Assembly: GCF_009697385.1 (NCBI RefSeq)
Contig: NZ_VUNL01000013.1
Location: forward strand, 1-64,000
DNA length: 64,000 nucleotides
Direction of reading: 5' to 3'
Origin: Wylensekiella montiformis
GTDB lineage: Bacteria; Bacillota; Negativicutes; Selenomonadales; Selenomonadaceae
Position numbers and translations under genes: made by a program. Under the pieces are notes generated by a model that saw nothing but the letters and a program-made list of their open reading frames with translations, was not told the origin of the DNA and made no database searches. Shown here in pieces: positions 55,247-63,679 of this stretch; within the stretch, counting starts at the first letter, position 1, and each line of letters starts with the position of its first letter.

Positions 55247-55576
55247 CTATATATCCTGGGAAACATCTTTCCGGATGGCGTTGTCTATGATTTCTTTTGT
55301 ATGTTCCGTAAGCCGGGGATAAGCTTCAATAATCGCCTGCAAACGTGCGTCCATGGCCACAAAGAATTTGGTATTCGGAAAAAAATATCTTATATCCACC
55401 TGCAAGACTTCTGCTATCTTTGCCACCGCCTCAACACTCACGCCTTTTGTAAAGCCCCGTTCCCAGTTGGAAATAACCTGTGATGATTTCCCTATCTTAT
55501 GCCCCAGCGCCGCCTAGGATAATTTCATTTTCATCCGCCGAGTCCGTATGTACTGTCCTATGTTTTTATTTCCCAT
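55247..55576 (-). pseudogene. XRE-family regulator interrupted by one amber codon
   Basis: Starting from the ATG at 55576 the frame reads a complete 109-residue HTH_3 regulator except for a TAG at 55516-55514 (codon 21). The context LS(stop)AALGHKIGKSSQVISNWERG is exactly where XRE proteins carry Gln, so a CAG to TAG change is likely. The rest of the gene (GVSVEAVAKIAEVLQVDIRYFF) is intact. It could be a recent pseudogene, be read through by a suppressor tRNA, or yield a shorter product from the GTG-type start at 55441. It lies upstream of the R-M operon. Confidence 0.75.
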
Positions 55577-55635
55577 AAATTCAACCTTTTCCCTATAATT
55601 AATCCCTCGACGTTTGAATCGCAAATAAACCACTA

Positions 55636-56673
55636 TCATATACTTTTTGATTTACTCATTAAACCACGAGATGGTACAGATGCAGTATGAAATGCATATT
55701 TACATTTATTAGCTATTTTTTCACCTTTACACACAAAATAATCAATCAACTCTTGGCAATTTATTTCTTTTGAGGTATCTATAAGTATTCGAATTGCTGT
55801 TCCATTAAAATAAGTATGTCCTGTCCGTTTTATTCCACTTGAGTTAATAGTTAAAAAATCCTCTCCACTTGCGACAGTTAATTCACCATTGAGATATTTA
55901 CACACTTCCTTAACCATATACAAACCAAAGCCAGAGTTATCCCATTCATTTGAAAGAATCGTTTTCTTTTTTCCATATGCTTGAGATACGCCAGGATTAA
56001 GAGTTAACTTTATAGCCTCTAAATCATTCGTCACTAAATCTCTATAAATTCTGTTCATCTTCATGCTTTTTAATATTCCTATTCCCTCATCACAAATCGC
56101 AATCTCTACCTTATCGTCATTTTTCCAATATTGCCCACATGCCCAAGCAGTTTGTGATTGAGAATGATCGTATATATTCCGAATCATTTCTCGTATAATA
56201 TACGTCATTAACTGTTTAAATTCTTCATTATTTCTACTTAAAACAATTGCAAGTTTTCTAGACTCCATCTCTATGATATCTCCCATATCTAAGATTTTGT
56301 CTTTTTGCACTCTATTTTCACGATAAGCTTTACTTAAATCGATTCGATGTATAGGTATATAATTATCGTTTCCCAAAGCCATAGCATGATCATACTTCGA
56401 ATCCAGATCCTTAGATATCGCACTTATAAACCCCATATTAGTAGCATACGAAAAACCTTTCGCAGAAAAATCCGGTTCAAATTCAAATGCTTTAGTCTTG
56501 TTTTTTTCTCGAAAGCTCTTCATTATCAATGCCATGTAAAGCATACTAAATGGCCTAACCCATTGCATTTTAGCCACCAAACAAATATAGTCATCCACAT
56601 TAATCCCTTTTAATTTATACGCAAAATCTAATGCTGTATCCGTATACGATTTAGTTGGTATCTCTATTCTCAT
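55636..56673 (-). CDS. GHKL-type ATPase, accessory, function unknown
   Basis: 345 residues. Residues ~1-130 are an unassigned N-domain. The C-terminal part is a histidine-kinase/Hsp90-type ATP-binding fold: N-box IIREMIRNIYDHS, G1 ICDEGIGIL and G2 NSGFGLYMVKEV. No histidine phospho-acceptor domain or membrane segment is seen, so it is not an ordinary sensor kinase. AT-rich composition contrasts with the chromosome. Soluble GHKL ATPases recur in phage-defence islands; its position between an R-M system and a helicase-nuclease supports that, as inference. Confidence 0.7.
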   Translation of the reverse strand: MRIEIPTKSYTDTALDFAYKLKGINVDDYICLVAKMQWVRPFSMLYMALIMKSFREKNKTKAFEFEPDFSAKGFSYATNMGFISAISKDLDSKYDHAMALGNDNYIPIHRIDLSKAYRENRVQKDKILDMGDIIEMESRKLAIVLSRNNEEFKQLMTYIIREMIRNIYDHSQSQTAWACGQYWKNDDKVEIAICDEGIGILKSMKMNRIYRDLVTNDLEAIKLTLNPGVSQAYGKKKTILSNEWDNSGFGLYMVKEVCKYLNGELTVASGEDFLTINSSGIKRTGHTYFNGTAIRILIDTSKEINCQELIDYFVCKGEKIANKCKYAFHTASVPSRGLMSKSKSI

Positions 56674-56842
56674 AATTCACCTATTATAATCATTTTTACT
56701 TCACACCTGCAAGTCCTTTAATCGTCATTTTATAAAGACAGGATGCTTCTCTACCATTTAGGGAACTATCTGCACGACAATTTTCACTGTCTACTGTACA
56801 AGATAGGAATGCTAATGTGCAAATCCCATGCTCCATAACCAG

Positions 56843-56926
56843 TTACAGAGAGTGCCTATAATCTCCAGCCAACAGCTCTGTTATTTTATCTACGGGACAA
56901 TCATCTGCATCAACATAAATCCTTAT
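56843..56926 (-). pseudogene. Fragment of a YaiI/YqxD (DUF188)-like gene
   Basis: A 28-codon minus-strand frame reads IRIYVDADDCPVDKITELL, which matches the N-terminus of DUF188 proteins, then stops. There is no normal start codon or remainder. The surrounding stretch 56674-56925 shows nothing else I can support. Confidence 0.45.
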
Positions 56927-57321
56927 TAGATATTTCTCACTTGCGCTAATATCTCGGATTCATCTGCATAGCGATGTATATGGAATCGTTTGTTTCCGGT
57001 CAGCATAGCAAAAAGCTGTGTTTCCTGTGGGCGATAGAAAATATGTACTTTCTTGCCCTGAGCTTCAGCGTAAGCCAACTCATATCCAACGCCCAACGAT
57101 ACCTGAGTGCATTCTGCTACGACAACATCACATTCACGCAGCCAAGCCGTATCCTGTTCATAGATAGCTTTGTCACCTTTATCTTCTACCGTAGATAAAC
57201 TCAAGTCACCTACATGCTCAGTAAGCACTTGATGTTTTTCTTTCAAGACAGCTATGACTTTACGATAGAGTTCCGCATCCTGCCTGCCGCCGCGTATGGA
57301 ACCTGCAAAATAAACCTTCAT
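56926..57321 (-). CDS. DNPH1-like 2'-deoxynucleoside 5'-phosphate N-hydrolase
   Basis: 131 residues of the nucleoside deoxyribosyltransferase superfamily, closest in motif to DNPH1/Rcl: VYFAGSIRGGRQD, TEHVGDLSL, the EQDTAWL Asp and the catalytic Glu in VSLGVGYELAYAEAQGKK. DNPH1 removes the base from deoxynucleoside monophosphates, including modified ones. In this context it could clean or deplete nucleotide pools. No start ambiguity. It lies between the GHKL ATPase and the helicase, on the same strand. Confidence 0.85.
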   Translation of the reverse strand: MKVYFAGSIRGGRQDAELYRKVIAVLKEKHQVLTEHVGDLSLSTVEDKGDKAIYEQDTAWLRECDVVVAECTQVSLGVGYELAYAEAQGKKVHIFYRPQETQLFAMLTGNKRFHIHRYADESEILAQVRNI

Positions 57322-57350
57322 CGTCCCAGCCTCATTTCATCTTCAAGTCC

Positions 57351-57535
57351 AACAGTACCTTATCGGTTTCCCACAGCGATATGACCGTATAGCTAATCCC
57401 TCTAGAACAACCTTGATTTCTTCAGCCTTTACCTTTGCTCGTTCCAGATTCGTTTCCTTACGGCCATCTATACAGGACACCACGGCATAATGGCCTACAG
57501 AGTTGAACGCAGCCACCGCAGAGACTATTGCACAT
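57351..57535 (-). other. Degraded coding debris upstream of the DNPH1-like gene
   Basis: The stretch 57322-57605 has no intact gene. One minus-strand frame is open for ~60 codons (VAAFNSVGHYAVVSCIDG, RKETNLERAKVKAEEIK) but lacks a start after an upstream stop. It looks like the end of a decayed gene of unknown family. Confidence 0.3.
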
Positions 57536-57605
57536 GATCAAACATGCGACAGCCCCCCTCATCATCGCTTTTTAGTTTCGGATGGTAACATTAATTGTCC
57601 GCCTG

Positions 57606-60542
57606 CTATTTACTCCCAATTATTTCAAGACCTTGAACCTTTCCGGCTCTTTTAATGTACGTTGAAGCTGCTGCCAACACTTCTTGAACCTTGTCCGTCA
57701 TTTTAGCTGATTTACTCAATGCAGGTTGAACTATTACAATGAATGCAGTTACCCTTTTACCCGCATCTCGGAGTACTCTAAGACATTCTTGAAAATCTCC
57801 TCGTACAGGCTTACAATGGCCGACGGTATGTCTACTTGAAATTTTTTCCGTAAATTTCCCTTTTGTTCTGAGCCATATAGTAGATTTAACTGCTTGTCCT
57901 GCAACCTCATATACGTCTTCCATACATGCATTATACTTAGCTGAATGCATCTTCTTAACATGGTAAAGCCGAACTATTACCTGATTGTCTTGCACTTGTA
58001 TTGCAATATAATCGGCTATTTCTCCTGAACCATGATCATACAGAATATATGTGTTTTGTGCATCCAACTTGAGATGTTGTTCCAAAGCGTCTTGAATAGA
58101 AACCTTTCCCTTAAATCTAGAAGAACCAAACTCCAGTCCAACATCTGTATTTAATTCATCCCAATCAAAATCTTCAATCTTTTTCTGATCAAAACTGATG
58201 GCATCGGGATTTCCTTTGTATATTTCAGATCCAGTTATCAAAGACTCATCAAGGGTTCTAAACAGTACTGGATTATCATTGAAATAGTCTTCCAACCCAT
58301 ATTCTTCCGTACCGATGCGTGTATACAGGTCAGCTTCTTCCGAAGAATACTTACCTTGAATATCACAAGTTAGTGTCATGGACAATTCTGTATTTAAGAT
58401 AGCAATGGTGACCTGCGTTTTGCTTGTTTCTTTTATTGTCAGACTAAAATCTGTCAAGCGATATCCGTTCCCCGGCTTACTTCTGCTTCTGATGATGGGA
58501 GGTGAAGAATACGTTGTACCTGCATAATCTGCAAAAAACAGATTATCTGGATACTCTGTTAATCGTTCAGCCATAGGTATATAATCGTAATTTGTATTTG
58601 TTCTTACTTTTATATTGCTGTTAGTAATTTTCTCTCCGAGTCGTTCGACCCACTGGATGTAATCTGGAATATTCCGATATTCACTGCTCCATACCTTAGA
58701 TGCGCTGCTATATCCAATTGTTATATTTTCTGACTCTCCACTGGAAATATCAGTCGCCTTGCAGAACACATGTCCTGCGGAATACATCTTTCCCGTACTT
58801 GGGTCTATTGAATCACTAACATCTGACCCCGCCATGATCCTATATGCTTCCCCCGATTCACTATAACGATTCACCATACCCGAGTTAAATATTTCAAAGC
58901 CATTAAGATATCCAAGAACCCTGTTCATTTCAAATTTAGGAATCTTATCATATTCCTCGCAAAAAACCTCAGCCAAACGGTCATATATTTTTTCCGTATG
59001 ACATTGAGAATAGATGTGTAGTAATCCCAGTTTCTTTTGATAATGAATAATGTACAATGTATAGACCTTATTAATCCTAAATTCCGCACTCATCCACAAA
59101 GGTGAAACATACTCCAAGCCAATTCCTATTATTGTATTATCCTCTTTATTGCGATGTATACGAGTTCCAACATTGAATTCCTCTGGGAAGTCTGCTTCCA
59201 AGTTAAATCCTTTCACTTTATATATTCTGTCATGGCAATTCAAGGTAATTGCTTGAATTGGAATCCTGTCTTCATCCACTACACCCGCTAAAGATTGATA
59301 ACCCTTATAATATCTCCTGTTTGCTTGCTCCTTTTGATTCTTACCTTCGCTCATATCAATAATCATTTCCTGCCAGATAGCATCCTTGGCATACAAACGA
59401 TTATTCTCAATTTCCAAATCTTCATTTTCGACAGCAATAAACTTCGCTTTTCCAATATTAGCAGCATTTGTGCGAGCAAACCGACCCACGAATTGCAATG
59501 TAGCTGCAAGTGATTTATGTGGAGCATGAACCGCAGCAATTTTTAGATTAGGGAAATCGAATCCTTCGCCTAACATATCTACACATATTATTCCATCAAT
59601 ACTATGTTTTTTTAGCTCCTGAATGTATTGTTTGACTTTTACATTACTCATGGAGCTATCTATCCTCTTCAGATTCAAGCTCGTATTTTCCCGATATAGA
59701 CGCTCTAACACATCTGCGCTACTCTTAGAATCTGTTCTCACCATTATATAGTGTTCAAGGCCTTCATCCCGATCAGCCAGAAGTACTTCCTCTGCTTTTT
59801 TAGCAATTCGCAGATCTGTATCACCGCCATCCGGAACAGCTATGTATTGAATCTCTCCAAAGATTCCATCTCTATAAGCCATTGACAAAGGATAGTCATA
59901 TACGATTTCCCCTTTGATTTCCTTACAATCCAAACGAAATGGTGTGGCTGTAAAAAGTATGTGGGTTGCTTTATCAGTATTGATCAGAATCTGCTGCCAT
60001 GTTTTTGCCGGTGTATGGTGTGCTTCATCAACTTCTACAAGCGTTATCTTTTTCTTAGCCCAGTCTGTTTCACTCAAACTTAGCGCGCATTGTGGAGTCG
60101 CTACAATGACATCTGATTTCTCATAAATCGGAATCATCTCGTCGTTATATTTGTGGAGCATTTCATACACTACCGGCTTCTTCATAGATGCTTTAAAGAC
60201 ATTAGCATTACATAGCGTCGTTAGTTCTTGAAAATCATCAGCAATCTGCCCTCTCACCATTGCACTTGGAGTGACAACAAGAACTTTGTTTTTTCCAAGC
60301 AGATATGGAGCCACCATAAGAACGGCTGTTTTTCCAGATCCAGTCGGCATAACTGTTATAGCCGCTTGTTTTGAATTCATTGTAAAAAAGGATGCTATGG
60401 CATGGATTGCCCCTAACTGCGCATTACGCAACCCCTGATGCTTTTCAGAATCTCTAGTGTACATTATGTTCTTATAGTTAGAAGAAAAATACCTTCTCAT
60501 TACATCCTCCAGCTTGTATTTATTGATATTCTTCACCAGCAA
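57606..60542 (-). CDS. SF2 helicase with C-terminal nuclease-like domain
   Basis: 978 residues. The N-terminal helicase has Walker A MPTGSGKT (near 65-72), DEAH in VEVDEAHHTP (near 172), FTATPFR and the arginine-finger motif QFVGRFAR. A middle region of ~400 residues is unassigned. Near 840-885 IADYIAIQ..QVIVRLYHVKK..DVYEVAGQAVKS resembles a PD-(D/E)xK-like nuclease with His in place of the usual acidic residue. Such helicase-nuclease proteins are frequent in anti-phage islands. AT-rich and flanked by debris, it was probably acquired by transfer. Confidence 0.8.
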   Translation of the reverse strand: MLVKNINKYKLEDVMRRYFSSNYKNIMYTRDSEKHQGLRNAQLGAIHAIASFFTMNSKQAAITVMPTGSGKTAVLMVAPYLLGKNKVLVVTPSAMVRGQIADDFQELTTLCNANVFKASMKKPVVYEMLHKYNDEMIPIYEKSDVIVATPQCALSLSETDWAKKKITLVEVDEAHHTPAKTWQQILINTDKATHILFTATPFRLDCKEIKGEIVYDYPLSMAYRDGIFGEIQYIAVPDGGDTDLRIAKKAEEVLLADRDEGLEHYIMVRTDSKSSADVLERLYRENTSLNLKRIDSSMSNVKVKQYIQELKKHSIDGIICVDMLGEGFDFPNLKIAAVHAPHKSLAATLQFVGRFARTNAANIGKAKFIAVENEDLEIENNRLYAKDAIWQEMIIDMSEGKNQKEQANRRYYKGYQSLAGVVDEDRIPIQAITLNCHDRIYKVKGFNLEADFPEEFNVGTRIHRNKEDNTIIGIGLEYVSPLWMSAEFRINKVYTLYIIHYQKKLGLLHIYSQCHTEKIYDRLAEVFCEEYDKIPKFEMNRVLGYLNGFEIFNSGMVNRYSESGEAYRIMAGSDVSDSIDPSTGKMYSAGHVFCKATDISSGESENITIGYSSASKVWSSEYRNIPDYIQWVERLGEKITNSNIKVRTNTNYDYIPMAERLTEYPDNLFFADYAGTTYSSPPIIRSRSKPGNGYRLTDFSLTIKETSKTQVTIAILNTELSMTLTCDIQGKYSSEEADLYTRIGTEEYGLEDYFNDNPVLFRTLDESLITGSEIYKGNPDAISFDQKKIEDFDWDELNTDVGLEFGSSRFKGKVSIQDALEQHLKLDAQNTYILYDHGSGEIADYIAIQVQDNQVIVRLYHVKKMHSAKYNACMEDVYEVAGQAVKSTIWLRTKGKFTEKISSRHTVGHCKPVRGDFQECLRVLRDAGKRVTAFIVIVQPALSKSAKMTDKVQEVLAAASTYIKRAGKVQGLEIIGSK

Positions 60543-60639
60543 ACTTTTTATGCTGACTCTCGGTGCTTTTCCTACCTCCCAAAACAGAAAATCGGCATAT
60601 GCAACCTAAAATCCCAACAGAATTTTTACCTATGAAAAA

Positions 60640-60878
60640 TGGAGAATCGCAGACCTCATATTCCACGCCATAGCGTTCCAGCGTCTTCAGGCGATGCACC
60701 TGCTCAGCAAAGAGATACAACTGACCCTGCACAATACCCGTGGCATTCCAGTACTACACTTAGTATATTCGCCCACCAGCTCCGTCTTATGCCCCTTGCG
60801 CTTCAGCTTCGAGAAAAAATCTGCCATGATGGTGCTCTTGCCGATGGCAGCACCGCCATAAAAGTTAATTCCCTTCAA
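60640..60878 (-). pseudogene. Frameshifted and truncated P-loop kinase-like gene
   Basis: MKGINFYGGAAIGKSTIMADFF carries a Walker A (GGAAIGKST) and VGEYTK, as in AAA/nucleotide-kinase proteins. After a frameshift near 60757 the next frame continues as GQLYLFAEQVHRLKTLERYG..CDSPFF, the expected middle of the same protein. The C-terminal half is absent. A gene of this kind is typical of phage or island cargo. Confidence 0.7.
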
Positions 60879-61081
60879 ATTCTCACCTCGAAATTCACTC
60901 TATACATTATATCACTTCTTAGGAGCGTTTAAAACGACTGTTCCCCTGTATTATACATAATAATGCCCCCTGCCTAACACGCAAACGATTGATTTTCGCT
61001 TATGAACCCCCTTGATTCGAATGATAATGCCTAGCATATTCCAAGAGCCACCATCCTGCTTTTATCACCGCCCCGCAATAC

Positions 61082-61130
61082 AAAAAGACCTCAACACCTT
61101 TATTTCATAGGGGTTTGCGGTCTTTTTATT
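61082..61130. terminator. Terminator-like hairpin left of the IS3 element
   Basis: AAAAAGACC pairs with GGTCTTTTT across a ~28-base loop with a further ACC/GGT pair. It lies in the otherwise empty stretch 60879-61157. Confidence 0.6.
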
Positions 61131-61274
61131 TCTGTTTAATTGTATAAAATATGAAGTGGTAAACTAAAATTGGACACGGAGGGGGTAATTTTTGGACATA
61201 CGGTGTATACTGTACGGATAGTACGAAATTAATTATCGGACAGAAATTCTCCCTCACAGGACAGGAGGTTTGCC

Positions 61275-61625
61275 GTGAAGTACACAAAAGAACAGAGATT
61301 GGACATTGGCCGCCGCATTTACGACGGCGAAATCAGCCGGTATGAAGCTGCAGAGGAATACGGTATCAATGAGTAGACGGCACGGAATTACATGAGAATG
61401 TACCGGGATGCCAACCAGTTGCCGCCCAGGCAGGGACGAAGAAGCATCTGTGCGCCCTCGTTCAAGAAAGCTCCGGCAGAGCTGGATGAACTGAAGGCGA
61501 TGACAAAGGAAGAACTTATCCAGGAACTAATCAAGGCCAAGATAACCGAGGCACGGCTAAAAAAAGGCTACGAGGTGAAGGGAGATGGTACTGTAATTCT
61601 GTACGGCAACAAGATTATCAAGTAA
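61275..61625 (+). pseudogene. IS3-family orfA with in-frame amber codon
   Basis: From a GTG at 61275 behind AGGAGG, the frame reads a transposase OrfA (helix-turn-helix, then EEYGINE) and meets TAG at 61374-61376 (codon 34). It then continues as TARNYMRMYRDANQLPP to the end at 61625. The stop would abolish the full-length helix-turn-helix subunit. Confidence 0.75.
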
Positions 61626-61627
61626 TC

Positions 61628-62482
61628 ATGGAACTATCCGGAGAAATTCCGGTGAAGCTTCTTTGCAAGACAATGGGCATCCAGAGGAGCAGTTTCTACG
61701 CTTGGAAAAAACATCTTTCTCAGCCGTCGGGCAAAGAAAAGCGCCTTTTGAGCAACGTCCTGCTGTTCCAGGAGTACCATTGGAAGTATCCATCGCACGG
61801 CTATCGCTGGCTGAACGCCAAGATACGGTTGGACAAAGAGATTGTCCTGTCCGATCCCTATGCCCACAAATGCTGTAGGATTGCGGGAATCAAGAGCAAA
61901 TCCAAGCACTACAGGTACAAGAAGGCTGGCGATCCAGCGCGGATATTTCCCAACCTGCTCATGTCTGAAATGCAGATCGATGGGCCAATGCAGTGCATCG
62001 TGAGTGATATGACCGCTTTTTATGTGAAAGGCATCTACCATGAACTGACTCTTTATATGGATCTCTGGAACAATGAGATTGTCAGTCATTCCCTCTCTGC
62101 AAAACGCGGTGATCGCATGACTTACATCAGCGGACTGGAAAATCTGATTGAGTGGCAAAAACGGCATCCGGAGCACCAAATGGTTCTCCATTCTGACCAG
62201 GGATCGGTCTACGCATCCAAAGCCTACAACGAGCTATTGCCCATGTACGGCATCACCCGATCCATGTCACGTGCCGGGACCCCCACAGACAATGCCGCTA
62301 TGGAGTCCATCAATGGATGGATCAAGGCGGAGCTGTTCATGGACTTGCATGTGACCGGCGAGAAACCGGTCAAGGAGGAGGTGGATGACTACATTCTTTT
62401 CTTCAATGAACAGAGGCCAGCCTATTCCTTAGGCTACCTGACGCCGAAGCAGTATCGGGAACGTCACACGCCCATCTGCTGA
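61628..62482 (+). CDS. IS3-family transposase OrfB (DDE integrase)
   Basis: 284 residues. N-terminal HTH-like region (GIQRSSFYAWKKHLS), then the rve core: first Asp in CIVSDMTAFYV, second in LHSDQGSVY and Glu in TDNAAMESINGWIKAE. All three catalytic residues are present. In IS3 elements OrfB is joined to OrfA by frameshifting; here OrfA has a stop. Confidence 0.9.
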   Translation: MELSGEIPVKLLCKTMGIQRSSFYAWKKHLSQPSGKEKRLLSNVLLFQEYHWKYPSHGYRWLNAKIRLDKEIVLSDPYAHKCCRIAGIKSKSKHYRYKKAGDPARIFPNLLMSEMQIDGPMQCIVSDMTAFYVKGIYHELTLYMDLWNNEIVSHSLSAKRGDRMTYISGLENLIEWQKRHPEHQMVLHSDQGSVYASKAYNELLPMYGITRSMSRAGTPTDNAAMESINGWIKAELFMDLHVTGEKPVKEEVDDYILFFNEQRPAYSLGYLTPKQYRERHTPIC

Positions 62483-62635
62483 TCTCGTCTGCATTATCGA
62501 TGGCATGGTTTGTCTAACAAGCTTGAAGGATGTCAGAAAAGTTGATGAATCTTGTACAACGATTCGTTTTTTATGCCTGATTTTTTTAGTTTGTGTCCAA
62601 TTTTTGTTGACAAGTGCAAATAAGCTATAAATTTG

Positions 62636-63450
62636 TCCAATTGTCTTATATTGTTGATACAAACACACTTTCCCCTTTTGAAACGCCTAAGGGGGTTCAA
62701 AAAAGTGTATTCGTGTGCGAGTACCGAGAAGCCTTGCTACGACTAAGTTCCGAGCCTTTTGTGATACGCCTCAGGGCAATGCCCAAGAGCATACCTTATT
62801 TATTTGCAACCTCTATGAACTCACATAATAATCATTCTACCATAAAATAAGAAGGGAATACAAGAAAATTGGCACGGGACTTTGCCCGCGCTTGTAGGTT
62901 TACAATAGATGTGAGACTGGAGGGATATACAAAAGCGACCGAATCCCGTAGAATATTGGTTGCAACAAACTTCTACAAAAGGAGACCCGATCGCCATGTC
63001 TATCATACCACATCAGAAGCGTTATTTGCCACATGAAATGGGGACGCGCATTCACGCCGTCACCCTCTATCGCTCAGCCAAGGATATCGAGTTCGTCTGT
63101 CGTCGCTATAAAATTTCAAAAGCATCCCTCATGCGCTGGAACAAGCGTTATGATGGTACGCCAGAATCTCTCGCTGACCGATCGCATCGCCCCCATACCG
63201 TACATCCCAGAGCACATACCAACGAAGAAATCATGTGGGTATTGAACCTTGTCCGTCGAAACCCCGACATAACCCCCTGCGAACTCTACGGAAAGCTCAG
63301 GCTAAACACGGATTTATCTGCACTTCTACTCATTGGATGATCTGAACCTGCAGATGCGCCATTACATCTATGGGAATGCCTCATAATTGATAACTTTTAT
63401 CGATCTCACATCATTGACAAACCTACATCACAGATATCCAGATAATCTGA
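62636..63450 (+). mobile_element. Internally deleted insertion element, copy B (right boundary of island)
   Basis: An 815-bp direct repeat of 50263-51078, with the same inverted-repeat ends, leader and deletion junction. Differences are mostly single bases, concentrated in the leader hairpin near 62765-62790. Recombination between the two copies would remove the 12.4 kb between them. AATAAAT occurs just outside copy A (50254-50260) and just outside copy B (63451-63457). Confidence 0.8.
62996..63340 (+). pseudogene. Truncated transposase, copy B
   Basis: The same N-terminal helix-turn-helix fragment as copy A but without the C-run frameshift, reading on through PDITPCELYGKLRLNTD before stopping at 63340. 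The catalytic core is missing. The true C-terminal frame resumes just after as FYSLDDLNLQMRHYIYGN. Confidence 0.75.
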
Positions 63451-63565
63451 AATAAATATTGGCAAAACAGCCTGTTTTGCTTTAGAATGATTGGTGGTTA
63501 AAGTTTTCATGTGGTATGTAAATTTTACCATCGAGTAGGAGCTTGACCATTAATTGACCAGCCGA

Positions 63566-63608
63566 CCTCTCACACCACCGTGCGTACCGTTCGGTACACG
63601 GCGGTTCT
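63566..63608 (-). ncRNA. Group II intron domain V
   Basis: Minus strand: GAACCGCCGTGTACC-GAAC-GGTACGCACGGTGGT, a ~34-nt hairpin with a tetraloop and internal bulge followed by GTGAGAGGTCGG, as in catalytic domain V of bacterial group II introns. Confidence 0.8.
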
Positions 63609-63679
63609 CTAGTTTTCACATACTTGCTCGTAATAGCTCGTCAGGCTTATATAGCCTTGGCGGGCTATTTCTTTATTTG

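Larger units (their letters stand above)
61158..62611 (+). mobile_element. IS3-family insertion sequence
   Basis: About 1.45 kb. Left end GGTAAACTAAAATTGGACAC and right end (complement) GTCAACAAAAATTGGACAC are imperfect terminal repeats. AAGT occurs on both outer sides (61154-61157 and 62612-62615), a possible 4-bp target duplication. It contains orfA with a stop and an intact orfB, and its right end is only 24 bp from copy B of the deleted element. Confidence 0.8.

Noticed and set aside
57606-60542. Naming the helicase as HamB of Hachiman or as part of DISARM/Gabija
   Set aside because: The partner genes expected for those systems are not adjacent, and the C-terminal domain arrangement does not let me decide.
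50263-63450. Reading the island as a prophage or integrative conjugative element
   Set aside because: No integrase of tyrosine or serine type, no structural, replication or conjugation gene is present.
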